Positions 45,183 to 55,218 of a DNA stretch of 64,000 nt are shown in pieces. The number at the start of each line of letters is the position of its first letter. Within the stretch, counting starts at the first letter, position 1. The DNA is from Nocardioides okcheonensis (lineage in GTDB: Bacteria; Actinomycetota; Actinomycetes; Propionibacteriales; Nocardioidaceae). The DNA is taken from positions 1,178,001 through 1,242,000 of the forward strand of contig NZ_CP087710.1 of NCBI RefSeq assembly GCF_020991065.1. The letters are read 5' to 3'. Position numbers and translations under genes: made by a program. The notes beneath the pieces are model-generated. The model ran no database searches and was not told the origin of the DNA. It was given only the letters and a program-made list of their open reading frames with translations.

Positions 45183-46148
45183 TCAGTCCTGCTTCGCCTC
45201 GGCGGCCTCGGCCGGGGCCTCGGTGGCGTCCTCGGCCGGGGCCTCGGTGGCGGCCGGAGCCTCGGTGGCGGCGTCGGCGGCGGCCTCGGCCTGCGGGGCC
45301 TCGGACGCGGCACCGGTGGCCTCGGAGGCCGGGGTCTCGGCGGCGGCGTCGCCCGTGGCGGCAGCGGCGGCCTGGTCGGCGTCACCCTGGAGCAGCTCGC
45401 GCTCCCACTCGGCCAGCGGCTCCTCGGCGCCGACGGCCTCGCCGGCGGTCTTGGCGCCCGAGCGGGCGATGAGGCCCTCGGCGACGGCGTCGGCGACCAC
45501 GCGGGTCAGCAGGCCGACCGCGCGGATGGCGTCGTCGTTGCCCGGGATCGGGAAGTCGACGAGGTCGGGGTCGCAGTTGGAGTCCAGGATGCCGATGATC
45601 GGGATCCGGAGCTTGCGCGCCTCCTCGACGGCCAGGTGCTCCTTGTTGGTGTCGACGATCCACACCGCGGAGGGGACCTTGGACATCTCGCGGATGCCGC
45701 CGAGGGTCTTCTCGAGCTTGGCGTGCTCCCGCTTCATCTGCAGGAGCTCCTTCTTGGTGCGACCCGAGCCGGCGACGGTGTCGAAGTCGACGTCGTCGAG
45801 CTCCTTGAGGCGGTTGATCCGCTGGTGCACGGTCTGGAAGTTGGTGAGCATGCCGCCCAGCCAGCGCTGGTTGACGTAGGGCATCCCGACGCGGGTGGCC
45901 TGCTCGGCGATGGCCTCCTGGGCCTGCTTCTTCGTGCCGACGAACATGATGACGCCGCCCTTGGCGACGGTCTCCTTGACGAAGGCGTACGAGCGGTCGA
46001 TGTAGGCGAGCGACTGCTGCAGGTCGATGATGTAGATGCCGTTGCGCTCGGTCATGATGAAGCGCTTCATCTTGGGGTTCCAGCGACGGGTCTGGTGACC
46101 GAAGTGGACGCCGCTCTCGAGCAGCTGGCGCATGGTGACGACTGCCAT
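45183..46148 (-). CDS. rpsB: 30S ribosomal protein S2
   Basis: S2 is a late-binding protein of the small ribosomal subunit. The first 240 residues are typical ([48 protein letters not shown]). The last 60 residues are a low-complexity Ala/Glu/Thr tail, an extension often seen in actinobacteria. The ATG at 46148 follows the ribosome-binding site AGGAG. A long untranslated leader precedes it. Confidence 0.97.
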   Translation of the reverse strand: MAVVTMRQLLESGVHFGHQTRRWNPKMKRFIMTERNGIYIIDLQQSLAYIDRSYAFVKETVAKGGVIMFVGTKKQAQEAIAEQATRVGMPYVNQRWLGGMLTNFQTVHQRINRLKELDDVDFDTVAGSGRTKKELLQMKREHAKLEKTLGGIREMSKVPSAVWIVDTNKEHLAVEEARKLRIPIIGILDSNCDPDLVDFPIPGNDDAIRAVGLLTRVVADAVAEGLIARSGAKTAGEAVGAEEPLAEWERELLQGDADQAAAAATGDAAAETPASEATGAASEAPQAEAAADAATEAPAATEAPAEDATEAPAEAAEAKQD

Positions 46149-46411
46149 GGGTTCTCCTGTGGTGACGGAGGCGCTCACGTGGTGCCCGACCTTCAAGCAG
46201 GACGGACCGGGAGCGTGGCTCCTGTTGTCTTCAGTTGCTGCGCCCGGCGGGTGCCGGGAGCCCTGACGCTCGCGCGGAGGCCCGATCCGCGCCGGTGGTG
46301 CTGGTGCGGAACTGAGGGCCGCCGCCCGCGGAAGGTCCGGGACCGAGGAGCGTCCCGGCACGGTCAGCGAGCGTGCGAAGTCAGTCCGGGTGGACTGCTC
46401 CGCACATCGTA
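46149..46411 (-). promoter_or_regulatory. Long 5' leader and probable promoter of rpsB
   Basis: A TACGAT -10 box on the minus strand (46411-46406) with a possible TTCGCT -35 predicts a leader of about 250 nt before rpsB. Within it CCGGGAC (46337-46343) pairs with GTCCCGG (46352-46358). A structured leader could mediate feedback by S2. The rest of the 389-nt divergent stretch, up to 46537, shows no gene. Confidence 0.4.
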
Positions 46412-46537
46412 GGCCAGCCGCTCCCCGCGGAGCGAATCACAGGAGGGCCGGCATCCGGGCCCGCCCGCGTCCACAACCGGCGCCGCGGCGCGCCCGTCCA
46501 CAGCCTGCCCCCGGACGGGTCGCCAGGGGGCCCGCCG

Positions 46538-47209
46538 ATGACCGACCGTCGGGGCATGGTCCTGCCGTGCCCGCTCCCGTCCCGGTCGTGCGTCCGCGCG
46601 GTGGTCGTCGTCCTCGCGCTCACGCTCGTCCCCCGGCTCCCGGGCGCTGTCCCGGCGGCCGCGGCCTCCCCGGGCGGCGTCCCCGCCCCCGTGTCCGCGT
46701 CGGCGCAGGACCCCGGCGGGGTGTGGCCGCTCGACCCGCAGCCCGAGGTGGTGCACGCCATCGCCCTGCCGACCTCCCCGTACGCCCCCGGCCACCGCGG
46801 CGTCGACCTCGCCGGGAGCCCCGGTCAGGCCGTGCGCGCCGCCCTCGCCGGCACGGTGGGGTTCGCCGGGTCGATCGGCGGCAAGCCCGTGGTGACCGTC
46901 CTGCACGGTGGCCGTCGCACGACCTACGAGCCGGTCGTCGCCACCGTCGAGGTGGGCACCGTGGTGGCCGCCGGCGACGTGGTCGGCCGGCTCTCGGTCG
47001 CCGGCGGGCACTGCTTCCCCGCGGCCTGCCTGCACTGGGGGCTGGTCGAGGGCTCCGGCGCCTCACGGCGCTACCTCGACCCGCTCAGCCTGGTCGGCGG
47101 CGGACCGGTGCGGCTGCTCCCGCTCTGGCGTGACGAGCCGGTGACGGCCCGCGAGCCCTGGGCCGCTCCCCTCGCCGGGTGGCGCCGTCCGCTCAACTGG
47201 CTGGGCTGA
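46538..47209 (+). CDS. Exported M23-family (LytM-like) peptidase domain protein
   Basis: A 223-residue product with an N-terminal hydrophobic export segment (VVVVLALTLVPRLPGAV) and a LytM domain. The first zinc motif, HRGVDLAG, is present. The second motif, normally HxH, reads CLHWGL, so the first histidine is replaced by cysteine. The protein may still bind metal through cysteine or be a non-catalytic regulator. It is divergent from rpsB as in mycobacteria (Rv2891, from memory). The start ATG 46538 follows CAGGGGG; 46556 is an alternative. Confidence 0.82.
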   Translation: MTDRRGMVLPCPLPSRSCVRAVVVVLALTLVPRLPGAVPAAAASPGGVPAPVSASAQDPGGVWPLDPQPEVVHAIALPTSPYAPGHRGVDLAGSPGQAVRAALAGTVGFAGSIGGKPVVTVLHGGRRTTYEPVVATVEVGTVVAAGDVVGRLSVAGGHCFPAACLHWGLVEGSGASRRYLDPLSLVGGGPVRLLPLWRDEPVTAREPWAAPLAGWRRPLNWLG

Positions 47210-47249
47210 CCCCGCCACTCCCCGACCCGCCGCAAGGGCCACGCGGCCA

Positions 47250-48194
47250 TCAGGCGCGCGGGTGGGCCTGCTGGTAGGCCCGGCGGAGGCGGTCGGTGGT
47301 GACGTGGGTGTAGAGCTGGGTGGTGGCGAGCGAGGCGTGCCCGAGCAGCTCCTGCACCGAGCGCAGGTCCGCGCCGCCCTCGAGCAGGTGGGTCGCCGCG
47401 GTGTGCCGCAGGCCGTGCGGGCCGATGTCGGGCGCGCCAGGGACGTCGGCGATCCGCCGGTGCACGAGGTCCCGGACGGCACGCTGGTCGATGCGCCGAC
47501 CCCGGACGCCGAGGAACAGCGCCGCACCCGCCCCCTCCCCCCGCAGCGTCGGCCGGCCGGCGGTGAGCCAGCGGTCGAGGGCGCGAGCGGCGGGTGTGCC
47601 GTAGGGCACCGACCGCTCCTTGCGGCCCTTGCCGAGCACCCGGACCACGCGCCGCTCGTCGTCGACGTCGTCGACGTCGAGGCCGACCAGCTCGCCGACC
47701 CGGATGCCGGTGGCGTAGAGCAGCTCGAGCATGGCCACGTCCCGCACGCCCACCGGGGTGCCGTCGTCCGCGAGCCCGGCAGCCGACCTGATCAGCGCCT
47801 CCGCCTCGTCGGCGCGCAGTACCGGCGGCAGGGTCTTGAGCTTCTTCGGCGACCCGAGGGCGGCGCCCGGGTCCAGTGGGAGCCGGCCGGTGCGGTGCAG
47901 CCAGGCGGTGAAGACCCGGGCCGCCGTCGCCCGCCGGGCGATCGTGGTCCGGCTGCGCCCGGTCGTCTGCAGCCGCGCCAGCCAGCTGCGCAGCGTCCGG
48001 AGGTCGAGGTCGGTGACGTCGTCGTGGCCGAGCCGCACGCAGTGGTCGAGCAGGCTCGACACGTCGCCGAGGTAGGCCCGGACGGTGTGCGGGGTCAGGT
48101 CGCGCTCGGAGACCAGGTGTCGCTCGTAGTCGCCGAGCAGCCGGACCATCGGCTCCGGGAGCCCAGGCTCCTCGGCGGTCTGCTCGTCGCTCAC
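47250..48194 (-). CDS. xerC: Tyrosine recombinase XerC
   Basis: XerC with XerD resolves chromosome dimers at dif. The 314-residue protein has an N-terminal SAM-like DNA-binding domain and a catalytic domain with the conserved R ([11 protein letters not shown]), the HxLRH box ([14 protein letters not shown]), [10 protein letters not shown] and the tyrosine nucleophile in TQLYTHV. The GTG at 48194 is 7 nt after TAGGCT, so it is probably leaderless. Its location beside dprA is standard in actinobacteria, so it is the housekeeping enzyme rather than an integron integrase. Confidence 0.93.
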   Translation of the reverse strand: MSDEQTAEEPGLPEPMVRLLGDYERHLVSERDLTPHTVRAYLGDVSSLLDHCVRLGHDDVTDLDLRTLRSWLARLQTTGRSRTTIARRATAARVFTAWLHRTGRLPLDPGAALGSPKKLKTLPPVLRADEAEALIRSAAGLADDGTPVGVRDVAMLELLYATGIRVGELVGLDVDDVDDERRVVRVLGKGRKERSVPYGTPAARALDRWLTAGRPTLRGEGAGAALFLGVRGRRIDQRAVRDLVHRRIADVPGAPDIGPHGLRHTAATHLLEGGADLRSVQELLGHASLATTQLYTHVTTDRLRRAYQQAHPRA

Positions 48195-48223
48195 GCACCC
48201 GAGCCTAGGCGGGCGGAGCCGCC

Positions 48224-49390
48224 TCACGCGTCAGGCGCGAGCCGCCAGCCCTCCTCGTCGAGCCGGACCAGGCCCTTGGCCCGCAGCCGCCGCAGGGCAC
48301 CGTCCGTGGTGCGCACGTGGAGACCGCACTGCACGGAGATCGCGTCGACCAGGGCCGGGCGACTCACCGGCACCCACTCGACCACCTGCCGCTCGGTCGG
48401 GGTGAGGTCGTCGCGCGGCCGGGTCTCGCCTCGGGGCGGGTCGAGGAGGTGCTCCCCCGACCTGCCCACGAGCTCGAGGACCTCGCGCCCGCTGGTCACG
48501 ACGGTGCCGCGTCCCTCGCGCAGGAAGTGGTTGACCCCCTGCGACGTGGCGCTGGTGGCCGGCCCCGGCACGCACATGACCTGCCGGCCGAGCCCCTCGG
48601 CCCACCCAGCGGTGTTGAGGGCACCGCTGCGCAGCGCGGCCTCCACGAGCACCGTGCCGGTGGTCATCGCGGCGATCAGTCGGTTGCGGGCGAGGAACCT
48701 CGGACGGGTCGGGGTCGACCCGGGCGGCTGCTCGGACAACACGGCGAGGTGCGCCGCGAGGTGCTGGAGCAGCCGACGGTTCTGGGCGGGGTAGACCCGG
48801 TCGACGCCGCAGGCGAGCACCGCGACCGTGGTGCCCGCGGCCGCCAGCGTGGAGTCGTGGGCGACGAAGTCGATGCCGAGCGCGCCGCCGGACACCACCG
48901 GCACGCCGGCGTGGGCGAGGTCGGCGCACACGGCCCGGGTCATCTCGACGCCGTAGAAGGAGGCGGCCCGCGACCCCACGACGGCGACCGAGCAGTCGAG
49001 CTCGCGCAGCGACATCGGTCCCCGCACCCACAGCCCCGGCGGCGTCCCGCCGAAGCCGTCGTCGGTGATCGTGTCGTCGAGCCGGTCGAGCCCCGGGGGC
49101 CACTCCGGGTCGCCCGGGACCAGGAACCGGATGCCGCAGCGGGCGGCCTGGTCGAGCTCGCGCTCGGGCTCGACGGCGGCGAGCCGCTCGGCGAGGCGCT
49201 CCGCGACACCGGTGTCGCTCCGCGAGGTCAGGGACTGCTCGAGGGCGCGGACCGCCCCGACCTGCTGCACGAGCGAGGACGTCGTGCCGTCGCCGGGCTC
49301 GACCGCGCAGCTCAGCGTGACCCGCGCCAGCCGGTCGGCGTCGGCGTCCGGCCCGCCGGGCCCGGCGGGCCGGACGTCGAGGTCGCTCAC
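48224..49390 (-). CDS. dprA: DNA processing protein DprA
   Basis: DprA loads RecA on incoming single-stranded DNA during transformation. The 388-residue protein has the Rossmann-like core with [27 protein letters not shown] and [14 protein letters not shown], plus a C-terminal winged-helix (DprA DML1-like) domain. The GTG start overlaps the comM stop (GTGA), which shows coupling of comM and dprA. Confidence 0.95.
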   Translation of the reverse strand: MSDLDVRPAGPGGPDADADRLARVTLSCAVEPGDGTTSSLVQQVGAVRALEQSLTSRSDTGVAERLAERLAAVEPERELDQAARCGIRFLVPGDPEWPPGLDRLDDTITDDGFGGTPPGLWVRGPMSLRELDCSVAVVGSRAASFYGVEMTRAVCADLAHAGVPVVSGGALGIDFVAHDSTLAAAGTTVAVLACGVDRVYPAQNRRLLQHLAAHLAVLSEQPPGSTPTRPRFLARNRLIAAMTTGTVLVEAALRSGALNTAGWAEGLGRQVMCVPGPATSATSQGVNHFLREGRGTVVTSGREVLELVGRSGEHLLDPPRGETRPRDDLTPTERQVVEWVPVSRPALVDAISVQCGLHVRTTDGALRRLRAKGLVRLDEEGWRLAPDA

Positions 49391-50985
49391 GACGCCACCC
49401 CGACCACGGCGGCCGGCAGCGTGCCCGCGGCATCGGCCGAGCGGAGCGCGAGGGCGATCGTCGCCTCCGGCTCGCCCGGGCGGGCGACGCCGGAGCGGTC
49501 CGCGACCGTCCAGGCCAGGCGCTGGACCCGGGTCAGCCCGCGCCGGGTGAGGCGGCCGGCGGCGAGGTCCGCGTCGACGAGCGCCTGCGCGGCGGGCTCG
49601 AGCGGCCACTGCTCGGCCAGCACGGGGCCCGGGCACGACGCGTTGAGCAGCCACGGGCAGTGGCGGTAGCGGTGGGCCTGGCGCTGGCGTGCCTCCGCCA
49701 CCCTGGCGCGGACGTCGTCGGAGGACTCGCGCTCCGGGCCGAAGAGGGACCGACTCCGCCCCTGCGGGCGCACCTCCATCCAGATGTCGACCCGGTCGAG
49801 GATCGGGCCCGTGAGCTTGCGTCGGTAGTGGAGCCGCTGGACCTCCGAGCACTCGCACGAGCCGCCGGTGGTGCCGTGGAAGTTGCCACAGGGGCACGGG
49901 TTGGCGGCCAGCACCACCAGCGACCGCGCGGGGTAGGTCGCGGAGTCGTCCCCGCGGGCGATGGTGACCTCGCCGGCCTCCAACGGCTGCCGCATCGCCT
50001 CGATCACGTCGGCGCGGAAGTGCGGGAACTCGTCGAGGAAGAGCACCCCGTGGTGGGCCAGGCTCACCTGGCCGGGACGGACCCGGCCGGTCCCGCCGCC
50101 CAGCACGCTGGCGGCCGTCGCCGAGTGGTGCGGCGCGAACCACGGCGGCCGCCGCAGCAGGCCGGCTCCCTGCGGCAGGACGCCCGCGACGGAGTGGAGG
50201 GCGGTGACCTCGAGCGCTTGCTCGGTGGTCAGGTCGGGCAGGATCGAGGGGATCCGCTCGGCGATCGACGTCTTCCCGGTCCCGCGGGGGCCGATCAGCA
50301 TCGTCGGGTGACCACCCGCGGCCGCCACCTCGACGGCGTAGCGGACGTCCTCGAGGCCGTCGAGGTCGCGCAGGTCGAGGCCGTCGATCCGGTCCTCGCC
50401 CCGCCAGGTCGCGAGCGGGCTGGCCGACGCCGCGACGACGGGATCGGCCTCGGGCACCTCCACCCCGCGGAGCACGGCCGACACCTGCGCCAGCGAGCGC
50501 ACGCCGACGACCGTCATCCCGGGCACCAGCGCCGCCTCGGCGGCCTGGGGCTCCGGCACGAAGACCCGGGTGATGTCGTGGGCCGCCGCGGCGATCACCA
50601 TCGGCAGCACGCCCGGCACCGGTCGCAGCGCGCCCGACACGGACAGCTCGCCGATGAACGCCCAGCCCGCGAGGTGCTCGGGCAGCAGGTCCTCGTGCTG
50701 GAGGTCGGCCGCCAGCACCGCCACCGCGATCGCGAGGTCGTAGTGGGTGCCGGACTTGGGCAGGTCGGCGGGCGCGAGCAGGATCGTGACCCGCTTGGTG
50801 GCCGGCCACCGGCCGCAGTCGTTGTTGATCGCCATCCGCACCCGGTCGCGCGACTCGGAGAGGGACTTGTCGACCCGGCCGATGACGGTGGTGCTGACCA
50901 GCCCCGGCGACACGTCGACCTGCACGTCGATCACGTGGCCGTCGGCGCCCCTCAGCGCGAGCGAGCGAGCCGTCGCGAACGCCAT
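49387..50985 (-). CDS. comM: YifB/ComM-family Mg-chelatase-like AAA+ ATPase
   Basis: ComM-type helicases promote branch migration during natural transformation. The 532-residue protein has an N-terminal S5-like domain, Walker A (LIGPRGTGKTSIAERI), Walker B (GVLFLDEFPHF) and a cysteine-containing finger (NPCPCGNFHG). The length fits the family. The yraN stop overlaps its ATG at 50985 in a TGATG arrangement, and the dprA start overlaps its 3' end, forming a tight operon. Confidence 0.95.
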   Translation of the reverse strand: MAFATARSLALRGADGHVIDVQVDVSPGLVSTTVIGRVDKSLSESRDRVRMAINNDCGRWPATKRVTILLAPADLPKSGTHYDLAIAVAVLAADLQHEDLLPEHLAGWAFIGELSVSGALRPVPGVLPMVIAAAAHDITRVFVPEPQAAEAALVPGMTVVGVRSLAQVSAVLRGVEVPEADPVVAASASPLATWRGEDRIDGLDLRDLDGLEDVRYAVEVAAAGGHPTMLIGPRGTGKTSIAERIPSILPDLTTEQALEVTALHSVAGVLPQGAGLLRRPPWFAPHHSATAASVLGGGTGRVRPGQVSLAHHGVLFLDEFPHFRADVIEAMRQPLEAGEVTIARGDDSATYPARSLVVLAANPCPCGNFHGTTGGSCECSEVQRLHYRRKLTGPILDRVDIWMEVRPQGRSRSLFGPERESSDDVRARVAEARQRQAHRYRHCPWLLNASCPGPVLAEQWPLEPAAQALVDADLAAGRLTRRGLTRVQRLAWTVADRSGVARPGEPEATIALALRSADAAGTLPAAVVGVAS

Positions 50986-51383
50986 CAGCAGGCCCCGGCG
51001 ACGTGCTCGATCTCCACCGGCCCGCCGGGCGGGGCGAGCACCCCGACCAGGTCCACCCGGACGTCGTCGGGGTGGCAGTCGTGCGCCCGCAGCCAGCGGG
51101 CGCCGAGACGGCGCAGCCGGTCGGCCTTGCGGGCGTCGACGGCCTCGAGCGGTGCGCCGAAGGACGTGGAGGTCCGGGTCTTGACCTCGCAGATCACCAG
51201 CACCCGGCCGTCACGGAGCACCAGGTCGATCTCCCCGGCGGCGCAGCGCCAGTTGCGGTCGAGGAGCACCATCCCGAGCGACGTGAGGTGGCGGGCGGCG
51301 AGCTCCTCACCGCGGCGGCCGAGACGGCGGTTGTGCGCGGCGACGGGGTCGCGCGGGGCGAGCGGGACGGTGGGTCGGGCCAT
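50985..51383 (-). CDS. yraN: YraN-family putative nuclease (UPF0102)
   Basis: A 132-residue protein with the restriction-endonuclease-like core of this family: GEELAARHL, then AAGEIDLVLRDGRVLVICEVKTR, with the D-ExK catalytic signature. Its cellular role is not known. The start ATG 51383 is the best candidate (MARPTVPLAPRDPVAAHNRR). It is coupled to comM by TGATG. Confidence 0.93.
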   Translation of the reverse strand: MARPTVPLAPRDPVAAHNRRLGRRGEELAARHLTSLGMVLLDRNWRCAAGEIDLVLRDGRVLVICEVKTRTSTSFGAPLEAVDARKADRLRRLGARWLRAHDCHPDDVRVDLVGVLAPPGGPVEIEHVAGAC

Positions 51384-51535
51384 GGTGGGTGCCTTCCGGT
51401 CGGGCTGGAGGCACCAGCACACCGTGGCCGACCGACGACGGGCAGGACGATCGCCCGCCGCCTGTGGAGGACGCCGCCCGACCAGGGGCTGTGGACACCT
51501 GGTGGTCCGGGGACCGCACCGACGGCGGCCCGCGG

Positions 51536-51844
51536 TCAGTCCTTCGGGGGGTCGATGTCCTGCGGCGCGAGCTCCTCGACGTTGACGTCCTTGAACGTCA
51601 GCACCTTCACGTTCTTGGCGAACCGCGCCGGGCGGTACATGTCCCACACCCACGCGTCGCTCATCGAGACCTCGAAGAACACGTCACCGCTCTCGGAGCG
51701 GGCCTTCACGTCGACCTGGTTGCACAGGTAGAAGCGGCGGTCGGTCTCCACGACGTACTTGAAGATGCCCACCACGTCGCGGTACTCGCGGTAGAGCGTG
51801 AGCTCCATCTCGGTCTCGTACTTCTCGAGATCCTCCGCGCTCAT
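51536..51844 (-). CDS. DUF2469 domain protein
   Basis: A 102-residue protein found almost always between rnhB and yraN in actinobacteria. It is highly conserved ([56 protein letters not shown]). The function is unknown. Its ATG overlaps the rnhB stop by 4 nt (ATGA). About 150 nt without a gene separate it from yraN. Confidence 0.92.
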   Translation of the reverse strand: MSAEDLEKYETEMELTLYREYRDVVGIFKYVVETDRRFYLCNQVDVKARSESGDVFFEVSMSDAWVWDMYRPARFAKNVKVLTFKDVNVEELAPQDIDPPKD

Positions 51845-52603
51845 CGGTCCTCCTGCTCGCCGGCACCCGGTCGCTGCTCGTGCTCCTGGCCACCGACCCT
51901 AGTGGGCCGGTCCCCGCCCGGCTCGAGACCCGCGGCGCGGCGCACGTTGACGAACCGCATCCGGTGCACCGGCGACGGGCCGTGGGCGGCCAGCGCGGCC
52001 TCGTGGGTGTCGGTGACGTAGCCCTTGTGGGTCTTGAAGTCGTAGGCCGGCCACTGCCCGTCGAGGCCGACCATCAGCCGGTCCCGTGTCACCTTGGCCA
52101 CGACCGAGGCGGCCGCGATGCACGCGGCGACCCGGTCGCCCTTCCACACCGCGAGGCCGGGCACCCCGAGCCCGTCGACGGGGAACCCGTCGGTCAGCAC
52201 GTAGGCCGGCCGCGTGCCGAGCCGGGCCACGGCGCGCCGCAGCGCCTCGAGGTTGGCGACGTGCATGCCGAGGCGGTCGCACTCCTCGGGCTCGACGACG
52301 ACCACCGACCAGGCCAGCGCGCGGCGCACGACCTGGGCGTAGACCCGCTCGCGGGCCGCCTCGGTGAGCAGCTTGCTGTCCGCCAGCCCGGGGGACGATC
52401 CCGGCCCTGCCGGGCGGCAGCACGACGGCGCCCGCCACGAGCGGCCCGGCGCACGCGCCGCGACCGGCCTCGTCGACGCCGGCGACGGGGTCGAGCCCGG
52501 CGCGGCGCAGCGCGCGCTCGTAGCCGTAGAGCCCGGCGTCGCGGCGCACCGTCACCGCACCCGGGACCGGCAGCGGCGGCTGGGTCACGGGCGAGGAGGT
52601 CAC
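51841..52603 (-). CDS. rnhB: Ribonuclease HII, with a one-base frameshift
   Basis: RNase HII removes RNA from RNA:DNA hybrids and misincorporated ribonucleotides. The N-terminal half (from GTG 52603) has the catalytic [20 protein letters not shown] with its acidic residues. The C-terminal half ([20 protein letters not shown] to the stop at 51841) is in another frame. Removing one base of the five-G run at 52390-52394 (plus strand) restores a single frame reading [20 protein letters not shown]. This is probably a homopolymer sequence error. The gene overlaps lepB (GTGA) and DUF2469 (ATGA). Confidence 0.88.
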
Positions 52604-53427
52604 GACGAGGGTTCCGGCACGTCCTCGAACGCCCCCGGCCGCGAGTTCCAGCGGAACCGGTCTGCCGGCCAGAGCAGCACGAACACCTTGCCGACCACCA
52701 GGTCGACCGGGACGAACTCGTCGCCCGGCACGCACTCGGTCCGGCCTGGCTTGCACATGTGGAAGGAGGAGTCGGCCGAGCGCGACCGGTTGTCGCCCAT
52801 CACGAACACGTGCCCCTCGGGGATCGGTCCGACCTCCCAGTCGGTGGTGCACTCGTCGACCATCGGACCGTCGCAGGTGGCGTCGCCGCGCTTGACGAAC
52901 CCGGCCTCGTCGATCGCCTTGCCGTTGATCACGAGACGGCCCTGGTCGTCGCAGCAGCGGATCGTGTCGCCGGCGACGCCGATCACCCGCTTCACCAGGT
53001 GGCCGCCGGTGGGGTACAGCCCGATCTTGGCCATCGCCCGGGCGACCGGGTTGGTCGGGCCGGCGGCGTCGGCGGGGTTGAGCCAGCCGCCCGGGTCCTT
53101 GAACACCACGACGTCGCCGCGCTCGGGGCTGCCGTCGCCCCAGTAGGAGGGCTTCTCCACCAGGATCCGGTCGTTGAGGACCAGGCCGGGCTCCATCGAC
53201 TCCGACGGGATGTAGAAGGCCTGGACGAAGAAGCTCTTGATGACGATCGCGAGCACGAGCGCGATCCCGAGCAGGAGGACGGTCTCCTGCCACAGCGGCA
53301 GCTGCTTGCGCTTGCCACGGCCACGCCGGCCCTCGTGGCGGCTGTCCACCTTCTCCTCCTCCGGACGCGACGACCGCGGCTCCTCGTCCATGGGCACGGA
53401 CGTGGAACCGCGGTCGTCAGAAGTCAC
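52600..53427 (-). CDS. lepB: Signal peptidase I
   Basis: LepB cleaves signal peptides of exported proteins at the outer face of the membrane. The 275-residue protein has one N-terminal membrane helix ([20 protein letters not shown]), the catalytic serine in [10 protein letters not shown] and the lysine in [12 protein letters not shown], plus the [11 protein letters not shown] box. The cytoplasmic N-terminus is charged. The GTG at 53427 is 6 nt after TAGTCT. The operon continues into rnhB. Confidence 0.97.
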   Translation of the reverse strand: MTSDDRGSTSVPMDEEPRSSRPEEEKVDSRHEGRRGRGKRKQLPLWQETVLLLGIALVLAIVIKSFFVQAFYIPSESMEPGLVLNDRILVEKPSYWGDGSPERGDVVVFKDPGGWLNPADAAGPTNPVARAMAKIGLYPTGGHLVKRVIGVAGDTIRCCDDQGRLVINGKAIDEAGFVKRGDATCDGPMVDECTTDWEVGPIPEGHVFVMGDNRSRSADSSFHMCKPGRTECVPGDEFVPVDLVVGKVFVLLWPADRFRWNSRPGAFEDVPEPSS

Positions 53428-53484
53428 GCGCAGAGACTAACCAGTCCCTGGTCGGACCAGCGCCACCCGGCGCCGGTCGGCTGC

Positions 53485-53835
53485 TCACGCCTCGCGGCGC
53501 TCCTTGATCTTGGCAGCCTTGCCGCGCAGGTTGCGCAGGTAGTAGAGCTTCGCGCGGCGCACGTCGCCGCGGGTGACGATCTCGATCGTCTCGAAGATCG
53601 GGGAGTTGAGCGGGAAGGTGCGCTCGACGCCGACGCCGAAGGAGACCTTGCGGACGGTGAAGGTGCGGCCGATGCCCGAGCCGTGGACGCGGATCACGAC
53701 GCCCTGGAAGACCTGGACACGCGAGCGGCTGCCCTCGATGACCTTGACGTGGACCTTGACGGTGTCGCCGGCGCGGAAGGCCGGGACGTCGTCGCGCTTG
53801 ATGGCGGTGCCGAGATCGGCGATGACGTTGCTCAT
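53485..53835 (-). CDS. rplS: 50S ribosomal protein L19
   Basis: L19 lies at the 30S-50S interface. The 116-residue protein is typical ([60 protein letters not shown]). The start is ATG 53835. It precedes lepB by 57 nt. A motif shared with the rpsP promoter is found upstream at 54012. Confidence 0.97.
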   Translation of the reverse strand: MSNVIADLGTAIKRDDVPAFRAGDTVKVHVKVIEGSRSRVQVFQGVVIRVHGSGIGRTFTVRKVSFGVGVERTFPLNSPIFETIEIVTRGDVRRAKLYYLRNLRGKAAKIKERREA

Positions 53836-54011
53836 CGGTGTGCTCCTCGCGAGTGCCACAGGTCAACCGCGGACATGGTGGTGTGTCGGACGGACGCTCG
53901 TGTGGCCGGCCGGCGCGCCCCCTGTGGCAGGTGCGGTTCGGCGGGACCCCGGGGCGGTGCATCGCGAGATGCGTCCGGGCGACCCTGGCCTCGAGCAGAC
54001 CAGTGGTGAAG

Positions 54012-54020
54012 TCTGCCAGA
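54012..54020 (-). promoter_or_regulatory. Probable rplS promoter motif
   Basis: TCTGGCAGA on the minus strand, followed by CTTC, gives a CAGACT-type -10 about 175 nt before rplS, with a possible TTCACG -35 upstream. The same 9-mer lies upstream of rpsP. Confidence 0.4.
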
Positions 54021-54045
54021 GACGCCGGGTCGGCGTGAAATCCGG

Positions 54046-55218
54046 CTAGCCCCGCCGACGCCGGGACTTCGTCATCACCACGGCGCCCGCCGGTGCCCGC
54101 CGGTCGGCGCGGAGCCGGAAGCCGGCCTTCTTGTACATCCGCTGGTTGTCCGTCGACCGTTCGCCGGTGAACAGGACGTAGGTCGTCACGCCGGCCGGTG
54201 CCAGGTCCTCGACCAGCGCGAGCAGCGCGCGACCCAGCCCGCGGCCCTGGAGGTCGGGCGCCACCATGATCCGGCCGATGTCCCACTCGCCGCGGGAGTC
54301 GACGCGGCCCCGCACGGCACCGACCAGGCGGCCCGACGAGGGGTCGCGCGCCACCATCACGGTCCACTCCCCCAAGCCGCGTCGCACGTCGTCGAGCGAC
54401 TCGTGCAGCGCCGGGATCTCCACCCCGGGGTTGGCCTGCTGCTCCTGCATCCAGCAGGCGCGCTGCAGGGTGAGCAGCTCGCCGGCGTCGGCGGGGACGG
54501 CGGCGCGCACGTCGAGGTCCGCGAGGGCGGCGACGACGCCGGTGCGCGGCAGCAGGTCGGGACGCCGCTCGGCCGTACGCCGCTCGGCCTGGTCGCGGCG
54601 CCAGGCGGCGATCCGCGCGTGGTCCCCGGAGAGCAGCACGTCGGGGACCTCGCGGCCGCGCCAGCTCGCCGGCTTGGTGTAGACGGGGTACTCCAGCAGT
54701 CCGTCGGCGTGGGACTCCTCCACGAGGGACTCGGCGTTGCCCATGAAGCCGGGCAGCAGTCGCACCACCGCCTCGGTGATGGCCAGCGCGGCGACCTCGC
54801 CGCCGTTGAGGACGTAGTCGCCGAGGCTGATCTCACGCACCGTGCCGACCGTGGCGGCGTGCTCCAGCACCCGCTGGTCGATGCCCTCGTAGCGCCCGCA
54901 GGCGAAGACGAGGTGCTCGTGGGTGCTGAGCTCCTCCGCGACCCGCTGGGTGAACGGCTCCCCGCTCGGGGTGGTGAAGACGATCGTCGCCCCGCGGGCC
55001 ACCTCGTCCAGCGCCTCGCCCCACGGCCCGGGCTTCATCACCATCCCGGCGCCACCGCCGTAGGGCGTGTCGTCGACGGTGCGGTGCCGGTCGGTGGTCC
55101 ATCGCCGCAGGTCGTGGACGTGGACGTCGAGCAGCCCCTTGTCGCGCGCCTTGCCGGGCAGGCTGAGACCGAGCGGCGCGAGGTAGTCGGGGAAGATCGT
55201 GACGACGTCGATCCTCAC
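54046..55218 (-). CDS. trmD: tRNA (guanine-N1)-methyltransferase fused to a GNAT domain
   Basis: TrmD methylates G37 of tRNAs to prevent frameshifting. Residues 1 to about 240 are TrmD, with the SAM-binding knot ([20 protein letters not shown]) and [13 protein letters not shown]. Residues about 245-390 are a complete GNAT acetyltransferase domain ([20 protein letters not shown]). The usual TrmD ends near residue 240-250, so this is a true fusion with no intervening stop. The acetyltransferase substrate is unknown. The rimM stop overlaps its start by 4 nt. Confidence 0.92.
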   Translation of the reverse strand: MRIDVVTIFPDYLAPLGLSLPGKARDKGLLDVHVHDLRRWTTDRHRTVDDTPYGGGAGMVMKPGPWGEALDEVARGATIVFTTPSGEPFTQRVAEELSTHEHLVFACGRYEGIDQRVLEHAATVGTVREISLGDYVLNGGEVAALAITEAVVRLLPGFMGNAESLVEESHADGLLEYPVYTKPASWRGREVPDVLLSGDHARIAAWRRDQAERRTAERRPDLLPRTGVVAALADLDVRAAVPADAGELLTLQRACWMQEQQANPGVEIPALHESLDDVRRGLGEWTVMVARDPSSGRLVGAVRGRVDSRGEWDIGRIMVAPDLQGRGLGRALLALVEDLAPAGVTTYVLFTGERSTDNQRMYKKAGFRLRADRRAPAGAVVMTKSRRRRG

